This document shows positions 48,701 to 51,512 of a DNA stretch of 64,000 nucleotides, piece by piece. How positions within the stretch are numbered: the first letter of the stretch is position 1; each line of letters begins with the position of its first letter. Source of the stretch: Zoroaster sp. YZ-2022 (taxonomy: Eukaryota; Echinodermata; Asteroidea; Forcipulatida; Zoroasteridae); NCBI GenBank assembly GCA_029582265.1, contig CM055819.1, positions 10,713,087-10,777,086 on the forward strand, given 5' to 3'. Below the pieces are notes generated by a model. That model worked only from the letters and a program-made list of their open reading frames with translations. It did no database searches and was not told where the DNA came from. The translations under genes were made by a program, and so were the position numbers.

Positions 48701-49824
48701 ATCTCTCTTTGTTGTTGTATCTATAGGCATATGTGAGTTGTATTTGATGAATGAATACATCTCTCTTTGTTGTTGTATCTATAGGCATATGTGAGTTGTA
48801 TTTGATGAATGAATACATCTCTCTTTGTTGTTGTATCTATAGGCATATGTGAGTTGTATTTGATGAATGAATACATCTCTCTTTGTTGTTGTATCTATAG
48901 GCATATGTGAGTTGTATTTGATGAATGAATACATCTCTCTTTCTTGTTGTATCTATAGGCATATGTGAGTTGTATTTGATGAATGAATACATCTCTCTTT
49001 CTTGTTGTATCTATAGGCATATGTGAGTTGTATTTGATGAATGAATACATCTCTCTTTCTTGTTGTATCTATAGGCATATGTGAGTTGTACTCATGAAGA
49101 TGATAAGCTGATTGTGTTTGAAAGAGCCAGACTTGTGTTTATCTTCAACTTCCATGTGACATCTAGCTACACAGGCTACCGAATTGGCACTCACATACCT
49201 GGAAAGTATCCTTTGAAATCACTATCAAGTGGTTAAGAGATTAAGATATCTTGACTAATAGAATACAAGAGTATAATATGAATACAAGAGATTAAGATGT
49301 CTTGACTAAAACAAAAAAAGAAGAGAACTTATACCTTCCTTAGTGACTGTTATTAAGGTACAAGATAGTGCTGGACTCTGATGATGCTGAGTTTGGTGGT
49401 CATTCAAGATTAGATCATAAGACAGACTTCTTTACATCACCTACTGCGTGGCACAATAGGGAACACTCAATGCAGGTAAGAATAGGCAAAATAACACATC
49501 AATAATATACACAACCTGTTCTCAAACTTGGTAATTAGCATAGATTGATACATAGTGTTCTTTAATATGCCTCCGTAGATTTTTAATGATGTCATGATAT
49601 TATTTGTTTGATTGTAGATTTATATACCAAGTCGTGTTGCCATGGTTTTTGCTCAATTTGATGTCATGATATTATTTGTTTGATTGCTGGTGTATATACC
49701 AAGTCGTGTTGCCTTGGTTTTTGCTCAATTTGATGTCATGATATTATTTGTTTGATTGCAGGTGTATATACCAAGTCGTGTTGCCTTGGTTTTTGCTCTT
49801 GAAGACGATGAAGTACATACCTAA
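635..49824 (+). CDS. GBE1: 1,4-alpha-glucan (glycogen) branching enzyme, 13 exons, 5' end outside window
   Basis: The product moves alpha-1,4 glucan segments to alpha-1,6 branch points in cytosolic glycogen synthesis (GH13). Joining 635-750, 1719-1881, 2292-2396, 4220-4310, 7553-7762, 10735-10850, 14224-14351, 35935-36033, 38359-38641, 39853-40037, 49075-49205, 49358-49475 and 49762-49824 gives one frame of 601 residues plus stop, with all junctions GT-AG and in phase. Conserved blocks appear in order: [37 protein letters not shown] (region I), [10 protein letters not shown] (region II, nucleophile Asp codon 10811-10813), ITIAE (region III, Glu codon 14349-14351), AESHDQ (region IV, Asp codon 38464-38466), [13 protein letters not shown] and the C-terminal VYIPSRVAL. 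Human GBE1 is 702 residues, so about 100 N-terminal residues are encoded upstream. No stop or frameshift is seen. Family identification is from remembered conserved sequence, not a search. Confidence 0.97.
999..1305. mobile_element. TTAA-flanked MITE with CCCTCCTA ends
   Basis: TTAA at 999-1002 and 1302-1305 enclose inverted ends CCCTCCTATA and CATAGGAGGG. Inside are two direct copies of a segment beginning AAAGACACTCAAAATTTGTATG (about 1026 and 1125). piggyBac-like by target and end structure; no coding sequence. Confidence 0.8.
1719..1881 (+). CDS. GBE1: GBE1 exon 2 of window
   Basis: Acceptor TAG at 1716-1718, donor GT at 1882. It encodes [18 protein letters not shown] and [12 protein letters not shown] and ends in phase 1. 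This matches the KLKVVITSKSGE...RISPWAKY segment of vertebrate GBE1. An alternative acceptor (CAG at 1721-1723) would lose two residues and is less likely. Confidence 0.95.
2292..2396 (+). CDS. GBE1: GBE1 exon 3 of window
   Basis: Acceptor CAG ends at 2291, donor GTCTGA at 2397. It encodes [18 protein letters not shown] and NVLPRIKKQ, the start of the GH13 catalytic barrel. Phase 1 at both ends. Confidence 0.96.
3252..3328. repeat. Inverted duplication of the THAP exon donor region
   Basis: The sequence around the THAP exon end (AAAGACTCAGGGTAAGTGG on the minus strand) is repeated in inverted orientation at about 3253-3285. Arms of roughly 35 bp face each other across a short spacer near 3286-3292. 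A long hairpin is expected in RNA. The second family copy (14723-16059) has the donor without this inverted copy. Confidence 0.85.
3314..3649 (-). pseudogene. THAP-domain exon with a changed zinc ligand
   Basis: Starts at ATG (3649-3647) with [17 protein letters not shown], followed by [27 protein letters not shown] and the closing DAIPTIF box. This is the full order of a C2CH THAP zinc-finger module. The usual C-x2-H ligand pair reads CSAQ, so the zinc-binding histidine is replaced by glutamine. The frame is open for about 112 codons and meets a good donor (GTAAGT on the minus strand at 3313-3308). No second exon was found in the element. Probably a captured or decayed transposase first exon rather than a working host gene. 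Confidence 0.7.
4220..4310 (+). CDS. GBE1: GBE1 exon 4 of window
   Basis: Acceptor CAG ends at 4219, donor GTATGT at 4311. It encodes [18 protein letters not shown] and [11 protein letters not shown], a strongly conserved branching-enzyme block. Enters in phase 1, leaves in phase 2. Confidence 0.97.
4838..7505 (+). repeat. 41-bp minisatellite array in a GBE1 intron
   Basis: Roughly 65 head-to-tail copies of a 41-bp unit (core CTTGTCATGCAGTCACTT, then ACAATCTACCAAACATACA). Length variants differ only in the number of TA/CATA steps at the join, giving 37-bp and other units. A few copies carry C-to-T changes (CATGTAG, TACTAAAC). The unit lacks forward stops and 41 is not a multiple of 3, so three overlapping frames stay open for hundreds of codons; these are artefacts. 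The array fills most of the intron between exons 4 and 5. Confidence 0.98.
7553..7762 (+). CDS. GBE1: GBE1 exon 5 of window (GH13 region I)
   Basis: Acceptor CAG ends at 7552, donor GTAAGT at 7763. It encodes [30 protein letters not shown] and [23 protein letters not shown] is the GH13 region I motif. Phase 2 at both ends. The exon sits between two unrelated minisatellites, about 47 bp from one and 25 bp from the other. Confidence 0.97.
7788..10014 (+). repeat. 43-bp minisatellite array in a GBE1 intron
   Basis: About 51 copies of a 43-bp unit (TGTGTAGATGTGACAGTGAC then TGTCATTAATAGATGAAGG and GGTT). Each contains the short palindrome GACAGTGACTGTC and one TTAA. The array begins 25 bases after the exon 5 donor. 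Variants cluster in neighbouring copies (AACAG for AATAG; 42-bp copies lacking one G). It is interrupted at a TTAA by two MITEs and resumes for one partial unit at 10572-10602. Confidence 0.98.
10015..10329. mobile_element. TTAA-flanked MITE (family with CCCTCCTA ends), nested in array
   Basis: Bounded by TTAA at 10015-10018 and 10326-10329 with inverted ends CCCTGCTACT and AGTAGGAGGG (one mismatch), plus subterminal CCATTTGAAACCATTC and GAATGGTTTCAAATGG. It carries an internal fragment of the dispersed hairpin repeat at about 10104-10212. Ends and target match the MITE at 999-1305. A piggyBac-like family is the best fit. Confidence 0.8.
10326..10575. mobile_element. TTAA-flanked MITE with CCAGTTCGCGTCGG ends
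   Basis: Terminal inverted repeats TTAACCAGTTCGCGTCGG at 10326 and its complement at 10558-10575. TTAA flanks both ends and the 43-bp array resumes right after it. The right subterminal 75 bp, reversed, closely matches the left end of the element at 18238. Short, GC-richer than its surroundings and without a believable gene. Confidence 0.88.
10735..10850 (+). CDS. GBE1: GBE1 exon 6 of window (GH13 region II, nucleophile)
   Basis: Acceptor TAG ends at 10734, donor GTAAGA at 10851. It encodes [17 protein letters not shown] then [18 protein letters not shown]. The Asp of RFDG (codon 10811-10813) is the expected catalytic nucleophile. In phase 2, out phase 1. Confidence 0.98.
11285..13771. mobile_element. 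hAT-like non-autonomous element, copy 1
   Basis: Ends are TAGGGCTGTGCCGGG and GCACAGCCCTA, flanked by a perfect 8-bp target duplication CATTCTAC at 11277-11284 and 13772-13779, the hAT signature. No transposase is visible. It contains a subrepeat of about 183 bp (copies begin near 12476, 12659 and 13223) holding AAGCCAACATGGCGTACGG. About 380 bp of another repeat, carrying a hairpin motif, is inserted in the middle subrepeat. Confidence 0.92.
12786..13160 (+). repeat. Insertion in hAT copy 1 with a hairpin and GAAAC core
   Basis: This segment separates two halves of a subrepeat and is absent from the sister copy at 51513. It contains CTGAAGA (12860-12866), stem GATTAG/CTAATC (12868-12873, 12880-12885) and GAAAC, then short direct repeats beginning CCCGTGAAGTCCCCATGG. 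The arrangement resembles the terminal repeats of Penelope-like retroelements, which carry hammerhead motifs. No reverse transcriptase is present. Confidence 0.55.
13772..13890 (+). repeat. 40-bp tandem repeat, three copies
   Basis: Three copies of a 40-bp unit starting CATTCTACCTTAATTCA and ending CCACAGACCTTC. It begins exactly at the right target duplication of the hAT element. Confidence 0.9.
14224..14351 (+). CDS. GBE1: GBE1 exon 7 of window (GH13 region III)
   Basis: Acceptor CAG ends at 14223, donor GTAAGC at 14352. It encodes [18 protein letters not shown] and PDIITIAE. The last codon is the catalytic glutamate. The next coding base is 21.6 kb downstream at 35935. In phase 1, out phase 0. 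Confidence 0.97.
14723..16059 (+). mobile_element. TTAA-flanked element carrying a THAP exon, copy 2
   Basis: Ends TTAAAGGTCCTAGGAA and TTCCTAGGACCTTTAA are inverted repeats with TTAA at the edges. The subterminal sequence matches copy 1 (2736-3972) in the reverse sense. It contains one THAP exon and donor, then about 700 bp without a recognised gene. Confidence 0.8.
15036..15368 (+). pseudogene. Frameshifted THAP-domain exon
   Basis: Starts [14 protein letters not shown] with [13 protein letters not shown] following. An indel near 15160-15175 moves the frame; in the next frame the domain continues with [17 protein letters not shown], then a stop at about 15252. The C-x2-H ligands (CSAH) are intact here, unlike copy 1. 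The exon ends at the same donor context, CTCAGG then GTAAGT at 15369. Not able to make the full domain as it stands. Confidence 0.7.
16253..16342. mobile_element. 90-bp palindromic TTAA MITE
   Basis: TTAACCCTAACTCCCTAA at 16253 and its near-complement ending at 16342. A related half-site (GGAGGATTTGGGAAGG then TTAGGGTTAA) lies at about 2211-2236. Confidence 0.7.
16343..18237. other. Intron sequence without a recognised gene
   Basis: AT-rich GBE1 intron. No exon, convincing frame or clear terminal repeat was seen here. Confidence 0.5.
18238..19165. mobile_element. Longer TTAA element of the CCAGTTCGC family
   Basis: TTAACCAGTTCGCTTCGG at 18238 pairs with CCGACGTCAACTGGTTAA ending at 19165; TTAA flanks both. 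The left 80 bp matches the reversed right end of the 250-bp MITE at 10326-10575. The interior (928 bp in all) holds GC-rich tracts and no transposase motif. piggyBac-like by ends and target. Confidence 0.85.
19294..19470 (+). repeat. 43-bp tandem repeat, four copies
   Basis: Four nearly identical units containing CTCTGTCCAGCAGGACCGG then TAGGCTTGAATTGTGACTGG. Each contains the inverted pair GTCC/GGAC around AGCA. Confidence 0.93.
19740..21060 (+). repeat. Degenerate duplicated blocks in the GBE1 intron
   Basis: Blocks near 19750-19930 and 20120-20280 share a diverged segment. Another segment (GACTAAAATGTTAAT, then ATATTTACTGACGTAATG) recurs near 20502, 20766 and 20967 with GTCGAG-rich tails. 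Old local duplications; no coding content recognised. Confidence 0.55.
22521..22905 (+). repeat. 41-bp tandem expansion inside kinase-like coding sequence
   Basis: About nine copies of a 41-bp unit (GGCTTCGCATTGCTGTGAC, then TACCTTAGCAAGGAAGGTGAA). The last copy reads [14 protein letters not shown] in frame with the downstream coiled-coil-like [11 protein letters not shown]. Because 41 is not a multiple of 3, each added unit changes the frame. Confidence 0.9.
23464..23948. mobile_element. MITE inside the kinase-like intron
   Basis: Inverted ends AAAAAAGTCTCCGGTTTCTG and its complement at about 23922-23948. A related end occurs near 62248-62274 (CTAGAAACCAGAGACTTTTTT). No gene inside. Confidence 0.7.
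25031..25170 (+). repeat. Dispersed hairpin repeat, sense copy
   Basis: Contains CTGAGGA (25032-25038), stem GATCAG/CTGATC and GAAAC, then CAGTTCTTTTCAGAACTAAT and CACATGGTGTCACC. Other copies: 10104-10212 (fragment), 57763-57915 (antisense) and 58188-58378 (palindrome); a distant relative is at 12786-13160. Confidence 0.7.
25761..26823 (-). pseudogene. Minus-strand coding remnants, one with a Tudor-like segment
   Basis: Two overlapping open stretches (26823-26461 and 26464-26081) and a short one at 25943-25761. An acceptor-like CAG ends at 26695 and would start an exon reading [20 protein letters not shown], then [17 protein letters not shown]. The pattern of a basic start, VEA, W and a hydrophobic strand ending in HYIGG resembles a Tudor-knot or agenet fold; this is inference. 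No complete gene can be assembled. They may belong with the minus-strand remnants at 28362-30497. Confidence 0.4.
26869..27356 (+). repeat. 39-bp minisatellite
   Basis: About 12 copies of a 39-bp unit (CTCCGTAGCATTAATCTTCG then TTGCAGTCACTGTACACCA), one truncated at about 27297-27318. The unit is 13 codons without a stop in one frame on each strand, which gives misleading repeat frames. Confidence 0.96.
28362..28575 (-). pseudogene. Possible exon of an unidentified minus-strand gene
   Basis: Read on the minus strand, after a stop near 28570, the frame gives [18 protein letters not shown], then [18 protein letters not shown] and [18 protein letters not shown]. It meets a consensus donor GTAAGT at 28361-28356. 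Charged, helical composition suggests real coding origin. Further open sequence lies upstream (28973-28576). No family recognised. Confidence 0.4.
29095..29403 (-). pseudogene. Unidentified coding fragment with a cysteine-pair motif
   Basis: Reads [18 protein letters not shown] and, further on, [18 protein letters not shown]. The CAVCRTGVG motif resembles the start of the cysteine-rich zinc-binding segment that ends some LINE reverse transcriptases, but the second cysteine pair is not in frame. The stretch before it reads like a segment near an integrase or RT C-terminus. Probably a retroelement fragment. Confidence 0.4.
29820..30497 (-). pseudogene. Unidentified decayed coding region
   Basis: 30497-30162 is open on the minus strand ([18 protein letters not shown]; then [18 protein letters not shown]). 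After a shift it continues with [18 protein letters not shown] and [11 protein letters not shown] to a stop at about 29937, then [18 protein letters not shown]. The run of plausible protein across stops and frame changes points to one decayed gene, likely of a mobile element. No family assigned. Confidence 0.4.
30500..33719. other. Intron sequence without a recognised gene
   Basis: AT-rich intron. A short inverted repeat lies near 30953-31010 (TGAACCAATGGT and ACCATTGGTTCA), and there are many ACATGTACATGT-type palindromes around 32980-33260. No exon recognised. Confidence 0.5.
33720..33940. mobile_element. 221-bp palindromic MITE, copy a
   Basis: Bounded by TTAAAG and CTTTAA, with inner inverted blocks CAACAGGGCATGGAATC and GATTCCATGCCCTGTTG and the shared centre AAGGTCATATTACCGTTGCT. 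Three relatives lie at 54500-54720 (also 221 bp, opposite orientation), 56339-56527 and about 57151-57361. Confidence 0.82.
34353..35881 (+). mobile_element. Tc1/mariner-like element with decayed transposase
   Basis: Terminal inverted repeats CTCTGCAACAAAAGAAACTG and its complement ending at 35881, each flanked by TA (34351-34352 and 35882-35883), the Tc1/mariner target. Length 1,529 bp. The right end stops 51 bp upstream of the first base of GBE1 exon 8. Confidence 0.95.
34657..35682 (+). pseudogene. Tc1-like transposase, several frameshifts
   Basis: Starts [20 protein letters not shown] with a helix-turn-helix ([20 protein letters not shown]) and a GRPR-like [10 protein letters not shown]. 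The frame changes about four times: near 34905, near 35080, within 35130-35220 and near 35450. DDE landmarks survive in different frames: [19 protein letters not shown] and [15 protein letters not shown]. It ends AQGGHTRY then stop at 35682. Cannot make a functional transposase. Confidence 0.93.
35935..36033 (+). CDS. GBE1: GBE1 exon 8 of window
   Basis: Acceptor TAG ends at 35934, donor GTATGT at 36034. It encodes [16 protein letters not shown] then [15 protein letters not shown]; the DVSGMP block follows the catalytic glutamate. Phase 0 both sides. The acceptor has only 51 bp of native intron before the Tc1-like element, but that includes a pyrimidine tract (TCCTTCTTTT). Confidence 0.97.
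36007..36345 (+). repeat. 44-bp tandem repeat made from the exon 8 end and its donor
   Basis: Eight units. The first is the last 27 bases of exon 8 (ATGGCTATTCCTGATAGATG onward) plus the first 17 bases of the intron. Copy 2 keeps an AAG/GTACAT pseudo-donor at 36078; later copies carry GGATACATGTATG in place of GGATTAAGGTATG and have lost it. A 36-bp copy lies at about 36100-36135. Confidence 0.95.
36925..37500 (+). repeat. 46-bp tandem repeat split by a SINE
   Basis: About five units of CACCTGGATGTCATTGGTGG then TGACTGGACTATCTACATC; two before and three after the SINE. The SINE is flanked by ATCTACAT copies, consistent with a target duplication. Confidence 0.88.
37031..37380 (+). mobile_element. 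tRNA-Leu-derived SINE, copy 1
   Basis: Head GTCGTGGCCGAGCGGTCTAG (box A) and GGTTCGAATC (box B), with the anticodon-arm region GATTCAAGTTCTGG resembling tRNA-Leu(CAA). It continues through TTGAGCAAGACACTTAATC and CAGGGGTTAAATGGGTACC to a LINE-like tail GGTGGATACGTGCGC and an ATT repeat. Confidence 0.93.
37741..38017 (+). repeat. 40-bp tandem repeat, seven copies
   Basis: Period exactly 40 (ATATCACTGTCTGAGGGTAC then GTGCTTTCAATTTAATTGAT). The first copy differs by one base (GAGAG); the last ends early. Confidence 0.97.
38359..38641 (+). CDS. GBE1: GBE1 exon 9 of window (GH13 region IV)
   Basis: Acceptor TAG ends at 38358, donor GTGAGT at 38642. It encodes [47 protein letters not shown] and [18 protein letters not shown]. 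The Asp of SHDQ (38464-38466) is the transition-state stabiliser. Phase 0 in, phase 1 out. Confidence 0.98.
38868..39060 (-). mobile_element. SINE, 3' part only, antisense
   Basis: An AAT run then the complement of the SINE tail and body (GCGCACGTATCCACCAACTG), ending near AGGGCTAATCAACCAACC. The tRNA head is missing. Confidence 0.85.
39100..39200 (+). repeat. Fragment of a second SINE-like module
   Basis: Contains TTGAGCAAGGTACTTAACC then CTTCGGATGGGACGTAAAG and CCGTAGGTCCCATGTG. An antisense relative lies at about 62040-62096. Confidence 0.6.
39210..39559 (+). mobile_element. tRNA-Leu-derived SINE, copy 2
   Basis: Full structure as copy 1: box A GTGGCCGAGCGGTCTAG, CTCAAGTTCTGG, box B GGTTCGAGCCC, body, LINE-like tail and ATT repeat. 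Confidence 0.94.
39853..40037 (+). CDS. GBE1: GBE1 exon 10 of window
   Basis: Acceptor TAG ends at 39852, donor GTATGT at 40038. It encodes [36 protein letters not shown] and [17 protein letters not shown]. Phase 1 in, phase 0 out. Confidence 0.98.
40218..42188 (-). mobile_element. CR1/L2-type LINE, 5'-truncated
   Basis: The 3' end is an ATT repeat (seen as ATAATAATAATAA at 40218). Its 3' UTR contains CCTTGAGCGCCCAGCAGG and GGTGGATATGTGCGCGC. Reverse-transcriptase coding follows on the minus strand from 42188 to 40369. Inserted into the 63-bp array. Confidence 0.93.
40369..42188 (-). pseudogene. LINE reverse transcriptase, frameshifted
   Basis: Minus-strand order: an upstream linker ([16 protein letters not shown]), RT domain 41875-41093 with [48 protein letters not shown] and the catalytic YADDTQLY, then [16 protein letters not shown] and [17 protein letters not shown] in other frames. 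The product is split into at least four frames, so it is dead. The RT signature fits the CR1/L2 group. Confidence 0.92.
43134..43689 (-). mobile_element. Second LINE 3' fragment in the 63-bp array
   Basis: An ATT run at 43134-43159, then UTR-like sequence, then a minus-strand stretch 43688-43434 reading [18 protein letters not shown] and [18 protein letters not shown], typical of a LINE RT C-terminus. The 3' UTR differs from the other LINE, so it is a different family. Confidence 0.85.
45232..46190. other. Intron sequence without a recognised gene
   Basis: AT-rich. One segment near 45930-45990 (AAGGGTCAAAATCAGTCAAA) also occurs near 833-870, next to a TTAACCCTCCTA end at about 45926; likely a TTAA-element end. 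Confidence 0.5.
46237..46934. repeat. Cluster of six dispersed CGTTTTCACGAAG motifs
   Basis: Direct copies at 46237-46258, 46652-46673, 46712-46733 and 46757-46778; inverted copies at 46485-46506 and 46912-46934. Consensus CGTTTTCACGAAGGGACAAT. They are spaced irregularly, unlike the arrays. Confidence 0.75.
46957..49090 (+). repeat. 58-bp minisatellite containing the exon 11 acceptor
   Basis: About 37 units of 58 bp (54-57 in some). Each holds TCTCTCTTTGTTGTTGTATC then TATAG and GCATATGTGAGTTGTA. The last unit runs without a break into GBE1 exon 11, whose first 16 bases equal the GCATATGTGAGTTGTA segment. Every unit therefore carries a pyrimidine tract, an AG and an exon start. Confidence 0.98.
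49075..49205 (+). CDS. GBE1: GBE1 exon 11 of window
   Basis: Acceptor TATAG ends at 49074; donor GTATCC at 49206. It encodes [35 protein letters not shown] and HIPGK. In phase 0, out phase 2. Upstream array copies hold the same acceptor but then reach TGA within seven codons. Confidence 0.96.
49358..49475 (+). CDS. GBE1: GBE1 exon 12 of window
   Basis: Acceptor AAG ends at 49357, donor GTAAGA at 49476. It encodes [18 protein letters not shown] and [18 protein letters not shown]. In phase 2, out phase 0. Confidence 0.95.
49587..49795 (+). repeat. 72-bp triplication of the exon 13 acceptor and exon start
   Basis: Three units with exon-like starts at 49618, 49690 and 49762. Unit 1 has acceptor TAG and a readable exon ([14 protein letters not shown], then stop). 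Unit 2 has CTG in place of CAG and no acceptor. Unit 3 is the real exon. Confidence 0.96.
49762..49824 (+). CDS. GBE1: GBE1 terminal coding exon 13
   Basis: Acceptor CAG ends at 49761. It encodes [18 protein letters not shown], then HT and TAA (49822-49824). VYIPSRVAL is the conserved C-terminal strand of animal GBE1. Confidence 0.96.
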   Translation: MYIPSRVALVFALEDDEVHT

Positions 49825-51504
49825 TTATGTTGCTACTGTCAATCAGTCTTACTGTGTGTGACATCATTCATGTCATCATCCAGCGGGATCAAAGGTTTAC
49901 TGATATGTCAGTTTTATTGAGGTACAATCGTTTATTGGGTGTTGAAATGGTCTTCTTTGTATGTTGGTTCTGTGAACTATATTTTTCGAGTGAAGAAAAC
50001 TGATTTTGTTACTGTTTTTCAATTAATAACAGCAATAGTTGTACACAGCATCAGTAGAATATGATCTTGTTGACTTTTGTGCTTTCATTTCCTGATTGTT
50101 TTGTGATGAACATCATAAGCATCATTGTGGTCTAAGTTTACAAGATGTTTCAGGGATGATTCTAATCACATCAACTTGTTTTCCCTGTGCAAAAAAAATA
50201 TTGAAAACATGAAATGTTTTGATTTCCTATAGTCACTAGCCTTCCATTATTTTAAAGATAATTTTTTTTTTTTTTAATTCAGCAAACCTGTAGAGGTTGT
50301 GTGATTGCATCAAATTATGTTAACTTTTTATAATTATCAGAGACCTAAAATTTATATTTAATTTTTAATCAAGTAAGAAATAATGTGTAATATATAAATA
50401 TGGCAGATGTTCCAAGTGTTATGCACAACATAAATATTAAGTATGTTTATTCTACTTCCAGGCATGTGAAGTTTACGCGGAAATCCACGTTTTTTATTTC
50501 CCCGTTCCGCGTTTTTCTCGGGGCTCCGCTTTTTTCCCGGCGCCACGCCGTGATTGTAGACTCCGCTTGTATACCATCCAAACACATACACACTTCTTAC
50601 ACACAGAGAAAACGGAACCGGGCATCGGGCTGCACATCGTTAAGATCGCGCTGTGATTTTGACACGTGAGTCGGGGACTAGACCCGGTAAACGGTTCGGC
50701 CGTGTGAACATGTGAACTAGTCTGAAAAAGCGGCTAGGGCAGCGTATGCTTCAATGCACGATGACGTGCCGATCGAGCCGTAGCCATTGTCATATAGCCG
50801 CTAATTCGGATCGCGATCGGGCCGCACGTCTGAAAATTTCACATTTGCACACGCACGCCGGACGACTTGTCTTTTCTCAGCCATACTAAAACATAAAGAA
50901 AAGTTGCGACGACGAAAGAGAAAATCTTCAATTGCCAATCTATAGATATCAGACAAAGACAAGTACAGATGATAAATATGGCGACCAGGGATCATAATTT
51001 ATCGAACAGGGCTCAACATTAGATAAGTATTTGAAAAATGTTGGTTTCTGTTATGCTTGTTTATTACAAAATGAAGGGCATTTGCAAATAAATCAAAATT
51101 AAAAGATTTGGTTTGTTACTACTGTATACAATGTTTCTAGAAACTATTGTCTGTGTGTACTTTTACATTTTCTGGGACACTCTTCTCACTCCAAGTCTTC
51201 CAAACATTGGGATATTGCAAAGATCGTGACAAAAATAATGTGTTCCCTCTCACTTTGTATTGTTCTTAGTTCAAACACCTCACTTAGAATTTTACAAAAG
51301 AAAAAGGGGATAACACCATTACAAAAAATAAAGAATTTTGTCTTAGAAACTGGTAGGGCCTAATAAAAAGCTCAAAATGCACCTCAGAGCTTCTAGATGG
51401 CAAAATACTCAAGGACTGCAAGTTTCCAGGTTTCCGCACCGCGCTTGCCAGGTAACAAAAAAATTTTCCTCTTTTTTTTTTCACTGCCCACTCACATGCC
51501 TGTA
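49825..51504. other. GBE1 3' UTR and downstream sequence
   Basis: No strong polyadenylation hexamer lies close to the stop; AATAAA occurs at 51087 and 51362. A GC-richer block at 50470-50830 has no recognised gene. Confidence 0.5.
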
Positions 51505-51512
51505 CTTCAAAG

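Noticed and set aside
47053..48760. Minus-strand repeat frames ([18 protein letters not shown])
   Set aside because: Shadows of the 58-bp array; the plus-strand exon 11 junction explains the sequence.
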